DNA of 64,000 nt from Caproiciproducens faecalis. GTDB lineage: Bacteria; Bacillota; Clostridia; Oscillospirales; Acutalibacteraceae. Location of the stretch: NCBI RefSeq assembly GCF_019448085.1, contig NZ_JAGFNZ010000004.1:240205-304204 (forward strand). The letters run 5' to 3'. The notes under the pieces were generated by a model, which saw only the letters and a program-made list of their open reading frames with translations, made no database searches and was not told where the DNA came from. Every line of letters begins with the position of its first letter. The first letter of the stretch is position 1. The position numbers and the translations under genes were made by a program. Below, one piece after another: positions 58,092 through 64,000 of this stretch.

Positions 58092-59918
58092 ATGTGTGGA
58101 ATAGTTGGTTACATCGGAGACGATCAGGCTGCTCCTTTCTTACTGAGCGGGCTGGAAAAACTGGAATACCGGGGCTATGATTCAGCTGGAGTTGCCGTTT
58201 ACAACGGGACTTCTCTTCAGGTTGTAAAAGCAAAGGGAAGACTCAAAATATTAAGTGATATGATTAACGGCGGAAAAGACGTTCTCGGTACTGTGGGCAT
58301 TGGCCATACCAGATGGGCAACTCACGGAAAACCTTCGGATATCAATTCCCATCCTCAGGTCAGTGATTCCGGGAAGTTTGCGGTGGTTCACAACGGAATC
58401 ATCGAAAATTATCTTGCACTGAAAGATCTGCTTATTCAAAAGGGAATCAATTTTGTATCGGAAACGGATACGGAAGTGGTTGCGCAGCTTCTGGAGTATT
58501 ACTATAAAGGGGATATTCTGGATGCTGTCATTAAGGTCATCAATAAGGTGGAGGGGTCTTACGCGCTTGGCATTATCTGTGAAGATAACCCTGACCAGAT
58601 TATCGCCGTCAGAAAAGACAGCCCCTTGATTGTTGGACTGGGCAAGGGAGAAAACTTCATTGCTTCGGATATTCCTGCCATTTTGAGCAAAACCAGGGAT
58701 ATTTACCGTTTGAATGACAACGAGATTGCGATTCTTAAAAAGGAATCCGTCATGATTTACAATACGGATAAAGAAATTATTCCGAAAGAGCCCTGCCATA
58801 TTGACTGGGACATTTCCGCTGCCGAAAAGGGCGGTTACCAGCATTTTATGGCCAAGGAAATCATGGAGCAGCCAAAAGCGGTCAGAGATACCATTTCGCC
58901 CAGAATTCAGGACGGGAAAATTGTTTTGGATAATATCACATTAACGGCGGAACAGATCAAAGGATTTTCGAAAATCTTTATTCTGGCCTGTGGTTCCGCT
59001 TATCATGTTGGCATGGTTGCCAAATATATTTTGGAGAAGTTCGCACGAATCCCGGTGGAAGTAGACGTTGCTTCGGAATTCCGGTACCGTCATCCCATCA
59101 TTGATGACAAAGTCCTGGTGCTGGTCATCAGCCAGTCGGGTGAAACGGCGGATACGCTGGCGGCATTGCGTGAAGCTAAAAAGCTTGGCGCGAGAACGCT
59201 CTCCATTGTCAATGTGGTCGGCAGTTCCATTGCCAACGATTCCGATGACGTAATTTACACATGGGCGGGCCCTGAAATCGCGGTGGCTACAACCAAGGCT
59301 TACAGCACCCAGCTGGCGGTCATCTATCTGCTGGCGATCTATTTTGCCGATTTGCTCGGGAATCTTTCCAAAGAAGATTATGCCTATTATGTTTCTCAGC
59401 TGCAGGAACTACCTGACAAGATTGCTGAGATTCTTAGCAATAAAGAACATATCCAGTTCCTTGCATCCCAGTTCTTTAACGTGAAAGATGTATTTTTCAT
59501 CGGAAGAAATCTGGATTACGCAATGTCTCTGGAAGGTTCTCTCAAACTGAAAGAGATTTCCTACATCCACTCCGACGCGTACGCAGCCGGTGAATTGAAG
59601 CACGGCACCATTTCTCTGGTTGAAGACGGCACTCTGGTCGTGGCGCTTGCTACCCAGAATAAGCTGTTCGACAAAATGATGAGCAATGTCAAAGAGGTTA
59701 AGGCGCGCGGCGCGGTTGTACTTGGTCTGACCACCGAAAAGAACACGAAAATTGAGCAGGAAGCGGATCATACGCTTTACATCCCCGAAATGTGCGAAAT
59801 GATGTTGCCGTCTCTGGCAGTTGTTCCGCTGCAGCTTTTCGCGTATTATGTTGCGTCAATGAAAGGCTGCGATATAGATAAGCCCCGCAACCTTGCAAAA
59901 TCAGTGACAGTCGAATAA
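58092..59918 (+). CDS. glmS: Glutamine-fructose-6-phosphate aminotransferase (isomerizing)
   Basis: Makes glucosamine-6-phosphate, the entry to cell-wall amino sugars. The 608 residues comprise an N-terminal glutaminase whose nucleophile is the Cys exposed in MCGIVGYIG and two SIS sugar-isomerase domains (about 280-420 and 455-600), ending KPRNLAKSVTVE. ATG 58092 is fixed because Cys must follow the initiator Met; the longer frame from 58014 is leader. Confidence 0.97.
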   Translation: MCGIVGYIGDDQAAPFLLSGLEKLEYRGYDSAGVAVYNGTSLQVVKAKGRLKILSDMINGGKDVLGTVGIGHTRWATHGKPSDINSHPQVSDSGKFAVVHNGIIENYLALKDLLIQKGINFVSETDTEVVAQLLEYYYKGDILDAVIKVINKVEGSYALGIICEDNPDQIIAVRKDSPLIVGLGKGENFIASDIPAILSKTRDIYRLNDNEIAILKKESVMIYNTDKEIIPKEPCHIDWDISAAEKGGYQHFMAKEIMEQPKAVRDTISPRIQDGKIVLDNITLTAEQIKGFSKIFILACGSAYHVGMVAKYILEKFARIPVEVDVASEFRYRHPIIDDKVLVLVISQSGETADTLAALREAKKLGARTLSIVNVVGSSIANDSDDVIYTWAGPEIAVATTKAYSTQLAVIYLLAIYFADLLGNLSKEDYAYYVSQLQELPDKIAEILSNKEHIQFLASQFFNVKDVFFIGRNLDYAMSLEGSLKLKEISYIHSDAYAAGELKHGTISLVEDGTLVVALATQNKLFDKMMSNVKEVKARGAVVLGLTTEKNTKIEQEADHTLYIPEMCEMMLPSLAVVPLQLFAYYVASMKGCDIDKPRNLAKSVTVE

Positions 59919-59963
59919 AAGATTACTCTGTTGCTTTTGTAAAATCCGGCGACAGTTCAAAGA

Positions 59964-61520
59964 ATGGAAGTGCACAAACATATGATGCAGAATGAAGCGA
60001 TCTTGATCCTTGACTTTGGAGGGCAATACAGCCAGCTGATTGCGCGCAGAGTTCGTGATTTAAACGTATACTGTGAGATTAAATCCTACAAAACCCCTGC
60101 TGAACAAATCCGGGCGGCGGGATATAAGGGAATTATTTTTACCGGCGGGCCAAACAGTGTTTATGCTGAAAACTCACCCGTTTGCAGTAAAGAAGTTCTA
60201 GAGCTTGGTATTCCTGTTCTTGGAATTTGCTATGGTGCGCAGCTGATGTCCTATTTGCTGGGCGGCACCGTCAGCAGCAGCGAAGTGCGCGAATACGGCA
60301 AGACCCCGGTTGATTTTGATCTTTCCAAAGCGCTGTTTCATGGTGTTGAGTCCAATTCTGTCTGCTGGATGAGCCATACGGATTATATTTCTGCTGCGCC
60401 TGAAAACTTTCAGGTTATTGCAACCAGCGGCGCATGTCCGGTTGCGGCTATGGCAAACGAAGAAAAACAGCTTTATGCCGTTCAGTTTCACCCCGAGGTG
60501 GAGCATACCATACACGGCAATGAAATATTGAGGAACTTCCTTTATAAAATCTGCGGTTGTGTCGGCGACTGGAAAATGTCGTCTTTCGCAGCAGCTACCA
60601 TTCAGCATATTAAAGAGACCGTAGGCGATAAAAAAGTAATCTGCGCGCTTTCCGGCGGAGTTGATTCCTCTGTTGCAGCCCTGCTGGTTCATAAAGCAAT
60701 CGGCAAAAATCTCACCTGTATTTTTGTGGATCATGGGTTCCTGCGTAAAAACGAAGGCGACGACGTAGAAAACGTATTTCGTAAGCAATTCGACATGAAT
60801 CTGATTCGTGTGAATGCGCAGGAACGCTTTTTGTCAAAGCTGGAAGGTGTTTCCGAGCCGGAACGCAAACGGAAGATCATAGGGGAAGAGTTTATCCGCG
60901 TTTTTGAGGAAGAATCCCAGAAGATCGGCCATGTGGACTACCTGTGTCAGGGTACTATTTATCCGGACGTTGTAGAAAGCGGAATCGGTGATGCGGCGGT
61001 TATCAAGAGCCACCACAATGTCGGCGGGCTGCCGGAAGACGTTGCTTTTACTGGAATCGTGGAGCCATTAAGAGATTTGTTTAAGGATGAAGTGCGCAGA
61101 GTGGGCCTAGAGATTGGAATTCCCGGCCCCCTCGTTTGGAGACAGCCGTTCCCCGGCCCCGGTCTTGCAATTCGCATTATGGGGGAGATTACTACCGAAA
61201 AACTCGATATTTTGAAGGAAGCGGATGCCATCTTCCGTGAGGAGATCGTCAGTGCCGGCCTTGACAGGAGTATCAATCAGTATTTTGCCGTATTAACCGG
61301 CATCAAGAGCGTCGGTGTAATGGGCGACGGCAGAACGTACGATTACACAATCGCGCTTCGCGGCGTAACCACCTCTGACTTTATGACTGCAGACTGGGCC
61401 AGAATCCCGTATGACCTGCTTGACAAAATTTCCAACCGTATCGTCAACGAAGTCAAACATGTCAATCGTATTGTTTACGACATTACCAGCAAGCCCCCCG
61501 CCACAATCGAGTGGGAATAA
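59964..61520 (+). CDS. guaA: GMP synthase (glutamine-hydrolysing)
   Basis: Converts XMP to GMP. The 518 residues join a class I glutamine amidotransferase (nucleophile in [12 protein letters not shown]) to an ATP-pyrophosphatase domain ([11 protein letters not shown]) and a dimerisation domain ending in KPPATIEWE. The start is uncertain among ATG 59964, 59982 and 59985; GGAAG at 59966-59970 favours the later ones but the spacing is long. A strong terminator follows. Confidence 0.96.
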   Translation: MEVHKHMMQNEAILILDFGGQYSQLIARRVRDLNVYCEIKSYKTPAEQIRAAGYKGIIFTGGPNSVYAENSPVCSKEVLELGIPVLGICYGAQLMSYLLGGTVSSSEVREYGKTPVDFDLSKALFHGVESNSVCWMSHTDYISAAPENFQVIATSGACPVAAMANEEKQLYAVQFHPEVEHTIHGNEILRNFLYKICGCVGDWKMSSFAAATIQHIKETVGDKKVICALSGGVDSSVAALLVHKAIGKNLTCIFVDHGFLRKNEGDDVENVFRKQFDMNLIRVNAQERFLSKLEGVSEPERKRKIIGEEFIRVFEEESQKIGHVDYLCQGTIYPDVVESGIGDAAVIKSHHNVGGLPEDVAFTGIVEPLRDLFKDEVRRVGLEIGIPGPLVWRQPFPGPGLAIRIMGEITTEKLDILKEADAIFREEIVSAGLDRSINQYFAVLTGIKSVGVMGDGRTYDYTIALRGVTTSDFMTADWARIPYDLLDKISNRIVNEVKHVNRIVYDITSKPPATIEWE

Positions 61521-61536
61521 TACAGTAAAATAAAAG

Positions 61537-61593
61537 GCGTCCCAGAAGCCATCAGGAGAGTAATCTTGACTGGTGGACTGGGACGCTTTTTTT
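61537..61593 (+). terminator. Rho-independent terminator after guaA
   Basis: GCGTCCCAG/CTGGGACGC forms a perfect outer stem, CCATCAG/CTGGTGG an inner stem, then seven T residues. It ends the purine/amino-sugar block. Confidence 0.95.
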
Positions 61594-61711
61594 ACAGTTG
61601 TTTTCTGCTGGGAAGAAAGTTATGGATATACGTTAAAAATATTAAAAATAAAAACATGTATGTTATATTGAGTAAGGTCAATACAAAAAACAACAGGGGG
61701 GTCAGTGAGAT

Positions 61712-62311
61712 ATGAACAGCATGAATCATATTTTAATTGGAACCATTGTATATGAGTATCTGAATGAGAAATACGGAATCGTTTTAAATAAATCACGTTT
61801 TTTAACGGGAAATACTTGTCCTGACCACGGAATTTCGTTCCTGCGCCCACATAAAATGAGATACTGCGATAAAATGGTTCGCAGAAAAATGGAAAGGTTC
61901 TGCCGCAAAGATTATCAGATCATCGGTGCAAAAGCGTCTAAAAAGCTAGGAATTCTGTGTCACTACTACTCGGACTTCTTTTGCTGTGCGCACAGCCCGC
62001 AGTTCAGCGGCAACATTAAAGAACATGTCCGATATGAAAACGAGCTGCTTCAGTTTATGCGGGAGCATTATTCCGCATTTCGTGGAATGGATTATGTGCC
62101 TTATGCGGCCATTCCAGCAAGCGTAGCGGAAATCAATAACAGAATGTGTGAGTTAATTGGGAATAGGCCGGTAAAGGAATATAATTTCGGGGCGGAGCTT
62201 TTTAGTGCGATACAAGCGTGCGCAGAGCTGGTGCTTTTCGTCTGTCTGACTGTTCTTTCGCAGTACAGTCAGGTGCTTCCGCAGGAACTGAGCACCAGAA
62301 AGACGGCATAG
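61712..62311 (+). CDS. Zinc-dependent phospholipase C-family protein, copy 2 (short)
   Basis: A 199-residue protein with the same type of His/Asp pattern as the protein at 36566: NHILIG near the N-terminus, NTCPDHG around 33-39, GILCHYYSDFFCCAHS around 79-94 and HVRYENELLQFMREH around 105-119. No signal peptide; a hydrophobic stretch near 165-185 may be a membrane contact. The ribosome-binding site AGGGGGGTCAGTGAGAT is strong. Function unknown. It stands alone between terminators. Confidence 0.75.
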   Translation: MNSMNHILIGTIVYEYLNEKYGIVLNKSRFLTGNTCPDHGISFLRPHKMRYCDKMVRRKMERFCRKDYQIIGAKASKKLGILCHYYSDFFCCAHSPQFSGNIKEHVRYENELLQFMREHYSAFRGMDYVPYAAIPASVAEINNRMCELIGNRPVKEYNFGAELFSAIQACAELVLFVCLTVLSQYSQVLPQELSTRKTA

Positions 62312-62387
62312 ATTTTTATTTAGTTGAAACAATGCGGCTTTACAGGACAATTTTCCTGTTACCGTACTTTTCGCCGAATACTTATGA

Positions 62388-62419
62388 AAAACCCGTCCAA
62401 CTAAAATTGGGCGGGTTTT
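62388..62419. terminator. Bidirectional terminator between converging genes
   Basis: AAAACCCGTCCAA pairs with TTGGGCGGGTTTT (13 bp, one wobble; loop CTAAAA). Symmetric A and T flanks serve the phospholipase C-like gene and the VOC gene. Confidence 0.92.
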
Positions 62420-62445
62420 GATCTGCATTTTCAATTGTCTGGGGT

Positions 62446-62823
62446 TTAATCTGAAACCTGAGCGAATTCAATGCGTTCATTATTGGGTCCCAGGAACAGG
62501 AAAAAACGATTGCTTTTGGGAGCGAACATCTCGTTGGACTCAATTCCTTTGCTGACAATTTCACATCCCATTGCAACAATTTCTTTATATGCTGCATCAA
62601 TATCTTCACTTACCAAAGCAATGTGATCGATTGCACCGGCAGGTTTCTCATCCACACGGCGGCGGTAGATTTCCAATCGGCAGCTTCCATTTTCCAGAAT
62701 GCAGGAAAATTCATGCATCACGACTGGCACAAAACCAAGATTTTTATAGAACTCTACGGTGGCGGTAAAATCGCCGGCTGGAATTGCAACATGGGCGAGA
62801 CCCGTTGGAACATTTTTTATCAT
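62446..62823 (-). CDS. VOC-family (glyoxalase/dioxygenase superfamily) protein
   Basis: A 125-residue vicinal-oxygen-chelate protein with the paired beta-alpha-beta-beta-beta units: GLAHVAIPAGDFTATVEFYKNLGF at the start and IDHIALVSEDIDAAYKEI in the middle. The usual metal positions H12, E-type residue near 50, H68 and C-terminal E (ERIEF) appear present. Substrate unknown. ATG follows CGGAGGATGTAAA and a good promoter lies at 62894-62922. Confidence 0.88.
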   Translation of the reverse strand: MIKNVPTGLAHVAIPAGDFTATVEFYKNLGFVPVVMHEFSCILENGSCRLEIYRRRVDEKPAGAIDHIALVSEDIDAAYKEIVAMGCEIVSKGIESNEMFAPKSNRFFLFLGPNNERIEFAQVSD

Positions 62824-62893
62824 TTTACATCCTCCGAATTTAGTTAGATTGCTTGCCGATTGTTACACATCACACAATTTTATTACGGCTTTT

Positions 62894-62922
62894 ATCTTAC
62901 ATGCTACAAAAGAAAAAGTCAA
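62894..62922 (-). promoter_or_regulatory. Sigma-A promoter of the VOC gene
   Basis: On the minus strand, TTGACT (62922-62917), 17-base spacer and TAAGAT (62899-62894); predicted leader about 65 bases. Confidence 0.65.
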
Positions 62923-62932
62923 TAAAAAATTT

Positions 62933-62962
62933 AACCATCCCGCCTATATGGCCGGGATGGTT
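62933..62962. terminator. Strong hairpin terminator downstream of an orphan open frame
   Basis: AACCATCCCG pairs perfectly with CGGGATGGTT around a 10-base loop. T tracts occur on both sides (TTTTT on plus; AAATTTTTT on minus). No complete gene runs into it on the plus strand; on the minus strand it follows the stop of the open frame at 62971-63093 by 8 bases. Confidence 0.85.
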
Positions 62963-62970
62963 TTTGCGAT

Positions 62971-63093
62971 TTATACGGTAATGTCAAGGAGATGATCTTT
63001 TAAAGATCTCGATGAATCGCCGATCTTATTGGTTGCCTGAGCTGCTTGAGTCATCAGTTTAATCTGCCCAGCTATAAAATTAAAAGCTTCCTG
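62971..63093 (-). pseudogene. Possible gene remnant or 27-residue microprotein
   Basis: On the minus strand an open frame of 40 codons ends in TAA at 62973-62971, directly followed by a strong terminator. It contains ATG at 63054, giving a 27-residue peptide beginning MTQAAQATNKIGDSS and ending LLDITV. There is no good ribosome-binding site before that ATG. The helical, Gln/Ala-rich sequence looks like the C-terminal tail of a larger protein whose 5' part is missing. Not recognised. Confidence 0.3.
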
Positions 63094-63106
63094 TTACCAG
63101 GAAGCT
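63081..63106 (-). terminator. Terminator after the methionine-rich gene
   Basis: AGCTTCCTG pairs perfectly with CAGGAAGCT around TTAC; on the minus strand it is followed by TTTTAATTTT. Confidence 0.85.
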
Positions 63107-63120
63107 ATTTTCTTAATACT

Positions 63121-63321
63121 TTATCGCTGCATTCCTGACATTCCTGACATCCCACCCATTTGATTCGTGTGCATTTGATACATTTGATATTCTTGCTGAG
63201 CCATCGTAGCATATACATTGCCAATCTCTTGAAAATGCTTAGCTAATTCCATATCATATGAATAATTTTGTTGATGCATCTTTGCCATCATCATTTGCAT
63301 CTGGTCCATTGTCATTGCCAT
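63121..63321 (-). CDS. Small methionine/glutamine-rich protein
   Basis: A 66-residue protein with 16 methionines and many Gln, Tyr and His residues: MDQMQMMMAKMHQQ near the start and GGMSGMSGMQR at the end. No signal peptide or membrane segment; the middle (20-50) is probably helical. The start ATG follows TAGGAGGCTTTATAT and a terminator lies just behind it, so it is very likely expressed. Not a family I recognise. Met/His-rich composition could suit metal binding or a spore-coat role; both are guesses. Confidence 0.7.
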   Translation of the reverse strand: MAMTMDQMQMMMAKMHQQNYSYDMELAKHFQEIGNVYATMAQQEYQMYQMHTNQMGGMSGMSGMQR

Positions 63322-63336
63322 ATATAAAGCCTCCTA

Positions 63337-63351
63337 ATTTGATTATCAAAT
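63337..63351. promoter_or_regulatory. Perfect 7-1-7 palindrome before the methionine-rich gene
   Basis: ATTTGATTATCAAAT is a perfect inverted repeat with one central base, placed between the candidate -10 (63352-63357, minus) and the ribosome-binding site of the methionine-rich gene. It has the size and symmetry of a dimeric repressor operator. Confidence 0.55.
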
Positions 63352-63380
63352 GATATATTCTATGTTCACCATGTGGTCAA
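63352..63380 (-). promoter_or_regulatory. Candidate promoter of the methionine-rich gene
   Basis: On the minus strand TTGACC (63380-63375), 17-base spacer and TATATC (63357-63352). The transcription start would fall inside the palindrome at 63337-63351. Confidence 0.5.
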
Positions 63381-63445
63381 AGTGCATATTGATAAGCAGC
63401 ACGACTTATGTTGTAACTCAAAGGGTATCGCGGACAATTAAATTG

Positions 63446-63471
63446 AAAAAGCCGTCCCATTACAGGACGGC
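63446..63471 (-). terminator. Terminator after the 48-residue gene
   Basis: GCCGTCC/GGACGGC stem with loop TGTAATG on the minus strand, followed by TTTTTC. Confidence 0.85.
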
Positions 63472-63477
63472 AGGAAA

Positions 63478-63624
63478 TCACTGTGACCGACCGCTACCCT
63501 TAATATTAACATTGCTGGCGGCACGTATCTCATCTTCCTTTTTGGGTACTGGCTGAACGGACGGCACAACAGCAGACGTTGACGCGGATTTATCGGATTT
63601 AGATTCTGGTGATTTTTGATCCAT
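63478..63624 (-). CDS. 48-residue hydrophilic protein, unknown
   Basis: Short gene starting MDQKSPESKSDKSASTSAV and ending NVNIKGSGRSQ. The ATG at 63624 follows AAAGGGGATGAATTC, and the stop is followed 7 bases later by a terminator, so the expression signals are complete. The protein is charged, Ser/Lys/Pro-rich and probably disordered. Not recognised. It is similar in style to the small protein at 30229, which also begins MD(K/Q) and ends without a hydrophobic core. Confidence 0.65.
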   Translation of the reverse strand: MDQKSPESKSDKSASTSAVVPSVQPVPKKEDEIRAASNVNIKGSGRSQ

Positions 63625-63649
63625 GAATTCATCCCCTTTCGAGGTTAGT

Positions 63650-63798
63650 TTATCCTGTAAAGCCGATTTTATAAAAATCGGCTCCTACCGTAAGTCAGAG
63701 GCCCGAAATGTTGTCAAGGTCGACACAACGGCCGAAGTTAAAATCGGGTGCGGAGGTTCGCTACCGGTGACAGGAAGACCGAATTGTGAAAAAGACGC
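63650..63798. other. Unexplained GC-rich, hairpin-bearing intergenic segment
   Basis: Between the 48-residue gene and the tRNA terminator lies about 150 bases of markedly higher GC content than the surrounding spacers. It contains several inverted repeats: GCCGATTTT/AAAATCGGC at 63663-63684, GTTGT/ACAAC around GTCGAC near 63712-63731, CCGA/TCGG near 63733-63749, and GGT/ACC stems near 63757-63776. An open plus-strand frame (63623-63826) crosses it but starts on top of the divergent gene and has no ribosome-binding site. It could be a structured RNA or a degenerate repeat; I cannot name it. Confidence 0.4.
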
Positions 63799-63837
63799 AA
63801 AAAAGCCCGTCAAACCTACATTTTAGGTCTGACGGGC
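63799..63837 (-). terminator. Terminator of the tRNA-Asp/tRNA-Thr transcript
   Basis: GCCCGTCAGACCTA and its complement form a 14 bp stem (one mismatch); on the minus strand TTTTTT follows. Placed 7 bases beyond the tRNA-Thr 3' end. Confidence 0.92.
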
Positions 63838-63843
63838 ATATTT

Positions 63844-63919
63844 TGGAGCTGCTAATGCGATTCGAACGCATGACCTCATCCTTACCAAGGATGTGCTCTG
63901 CCAACTGAGCCATAGCAGC
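63844..63919 (-). tRNA. tRNA-Thr (anticodon GGT)
   Basis: A 76-base cloverleaf: acceptor GCTGCTA/TAGCAGC, D-loop with AGTTGGCAGAG, anticodon loop CTTGGTAA with GGT, T-arm GTTCGAATC, discriminator T and an encoded CCA. Follows tRNA-Asp by 3 bases, so both come from one precursor. Confidence 0.95.
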
Positions 63920-63922
63920 AAA

Positions 63923-63999
63923 TGGCGACTCGGATCGGGATCGAACCGACGACCTCTAGCGTGACAGGCTAGCGTTCTAACCAGCTGAACTACCGAGCC
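63923..63999 (-). tRNA. tRNA-Asp (anticodon GTC)
   Basis: A 77-base cloverleaf: acceptor GGCTCGG/CCGAGTC, D-loop AGCTGGTTAGA, anticodon loop CTGTCAC with GTC, T-arm GGTTCGATCC, discriminator G and encoded CCA. It is the first tRNA seen of a minus-strand cluster that may continue beyond the window. Confidence 0.95.
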
Positions 64000-64000
64000 A

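Noticed and set aside
63623..63826. 67-codon plus-strand frame across the GC-rich segment
   Set aside because: Its ATG sits on the start of the divergent 48-residue gene, it has no ribosome-binding site and it runs into the tRNA terminator; unlikely to be translated.
61521..64000. Genomic island or prophage at a tRNA end
   Set aside because: Small genes of mixed nature lie beside the tRNAs, but there is no integrase, no transposase and no visible direct repeat of a tRNA 3' end within the window.

Overview
The window looks like chromosomal core DNA of an endospore-forming member of the Clostridia. The gene set and the IspH-S1 fusion suggest the Oscillospirales (Ruminococcaceae/Acutalibacteraceae-like), but I cannot confirm a genus without searches. 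Signs for this are a complete spoIIIAA-AH operon, yunB, an Obg-MrnC-YitT block, a Prp protease beside a long-form L27, LL-diaminopimelate aminotransferase (DapL), NADP-type GdhA and many TTG/GTG starts. Nearly everything reads on the plus strand. I see no rRNA, CRISPR array, insertion sequence, prophage or integrase.

Layout. 0-3.6 kb: an MreB/Mbl-type actin, a methyl-accepting chemotaxis protein and a small unknown protein. 3.6-6.1 kb: an unusual trio of a DUF5685 protein, a J-domain protein with a cysteine-cluster tail, and a membrane protein. 6.2-12.3 kb: an RpiR regulator, an HI0933-type flavoprotein, cytidylate kinase, two PlsC acyltransferases and an IspH-ribosomal S1 fusion. 12.3-17.5 kb: yunB, ligA, then a DUF2975 / Cro-CI / DUF4173 membrane-sensor cassette. 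17.6-22.5 kb: the spoIIIA operon, which builds the mother cell-forespore channel. 22.5-26.3 kb: nusB, a TsaD paralogue, xseA, xseB and ispA. 26.3-30.2 kb: L21 leader-rplU-prp-rpmA, obg, mrnC and yitT. 30.2-36.5 kb: a small Asn/Thr-rich protein, an RsmF-type methyltransferase, ilvE, a pseudouridine synthase and a polar amino-acid ABC transporter. 36.5-42.7 kb: a phospholipase C-like protein, luxS, an M23 peptidase, murA, a WalJ-like hydrolase and rlmH.

42.7-46.4 kb is a nitrogen-assimilation module: gdhA, divergent glnA with a terminator-like hairpin in its leader, and an ANTAR-domain protein of the type that prevents termination at such hairpins. It is followed by lysine genes (dapF, dapL) and a long nucleotide block: carAB, purC, purF, purB, purA, then glmS and guaA. 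These last two are glutamine amidotransferases, like purF and carA, so glutamine made by GlnA feeds much of what follows.

The last 2.5 kb (61.7-64 kb) is less conserved. It holds a second phospholipase C-like protein, a VOC protein, a methionine-rich small protein behind a perfect palindrome, a 48-residue basic protein, an unexplained GC-rich segment, and tRNA-Asp and tRNA-Thr on the minus strand.

The signals I find most worth checking are: the possible pseudoknot in front of glmS; the glnA leader/ANTAR pair; the DUF5685 protein, whose two acidic motifs resemble those of isoprenoid synthases, with its Cys-tailed DnaJ partner; and an internal ribosome-binding site that could release free S1 from the IspH-S1 fusion.
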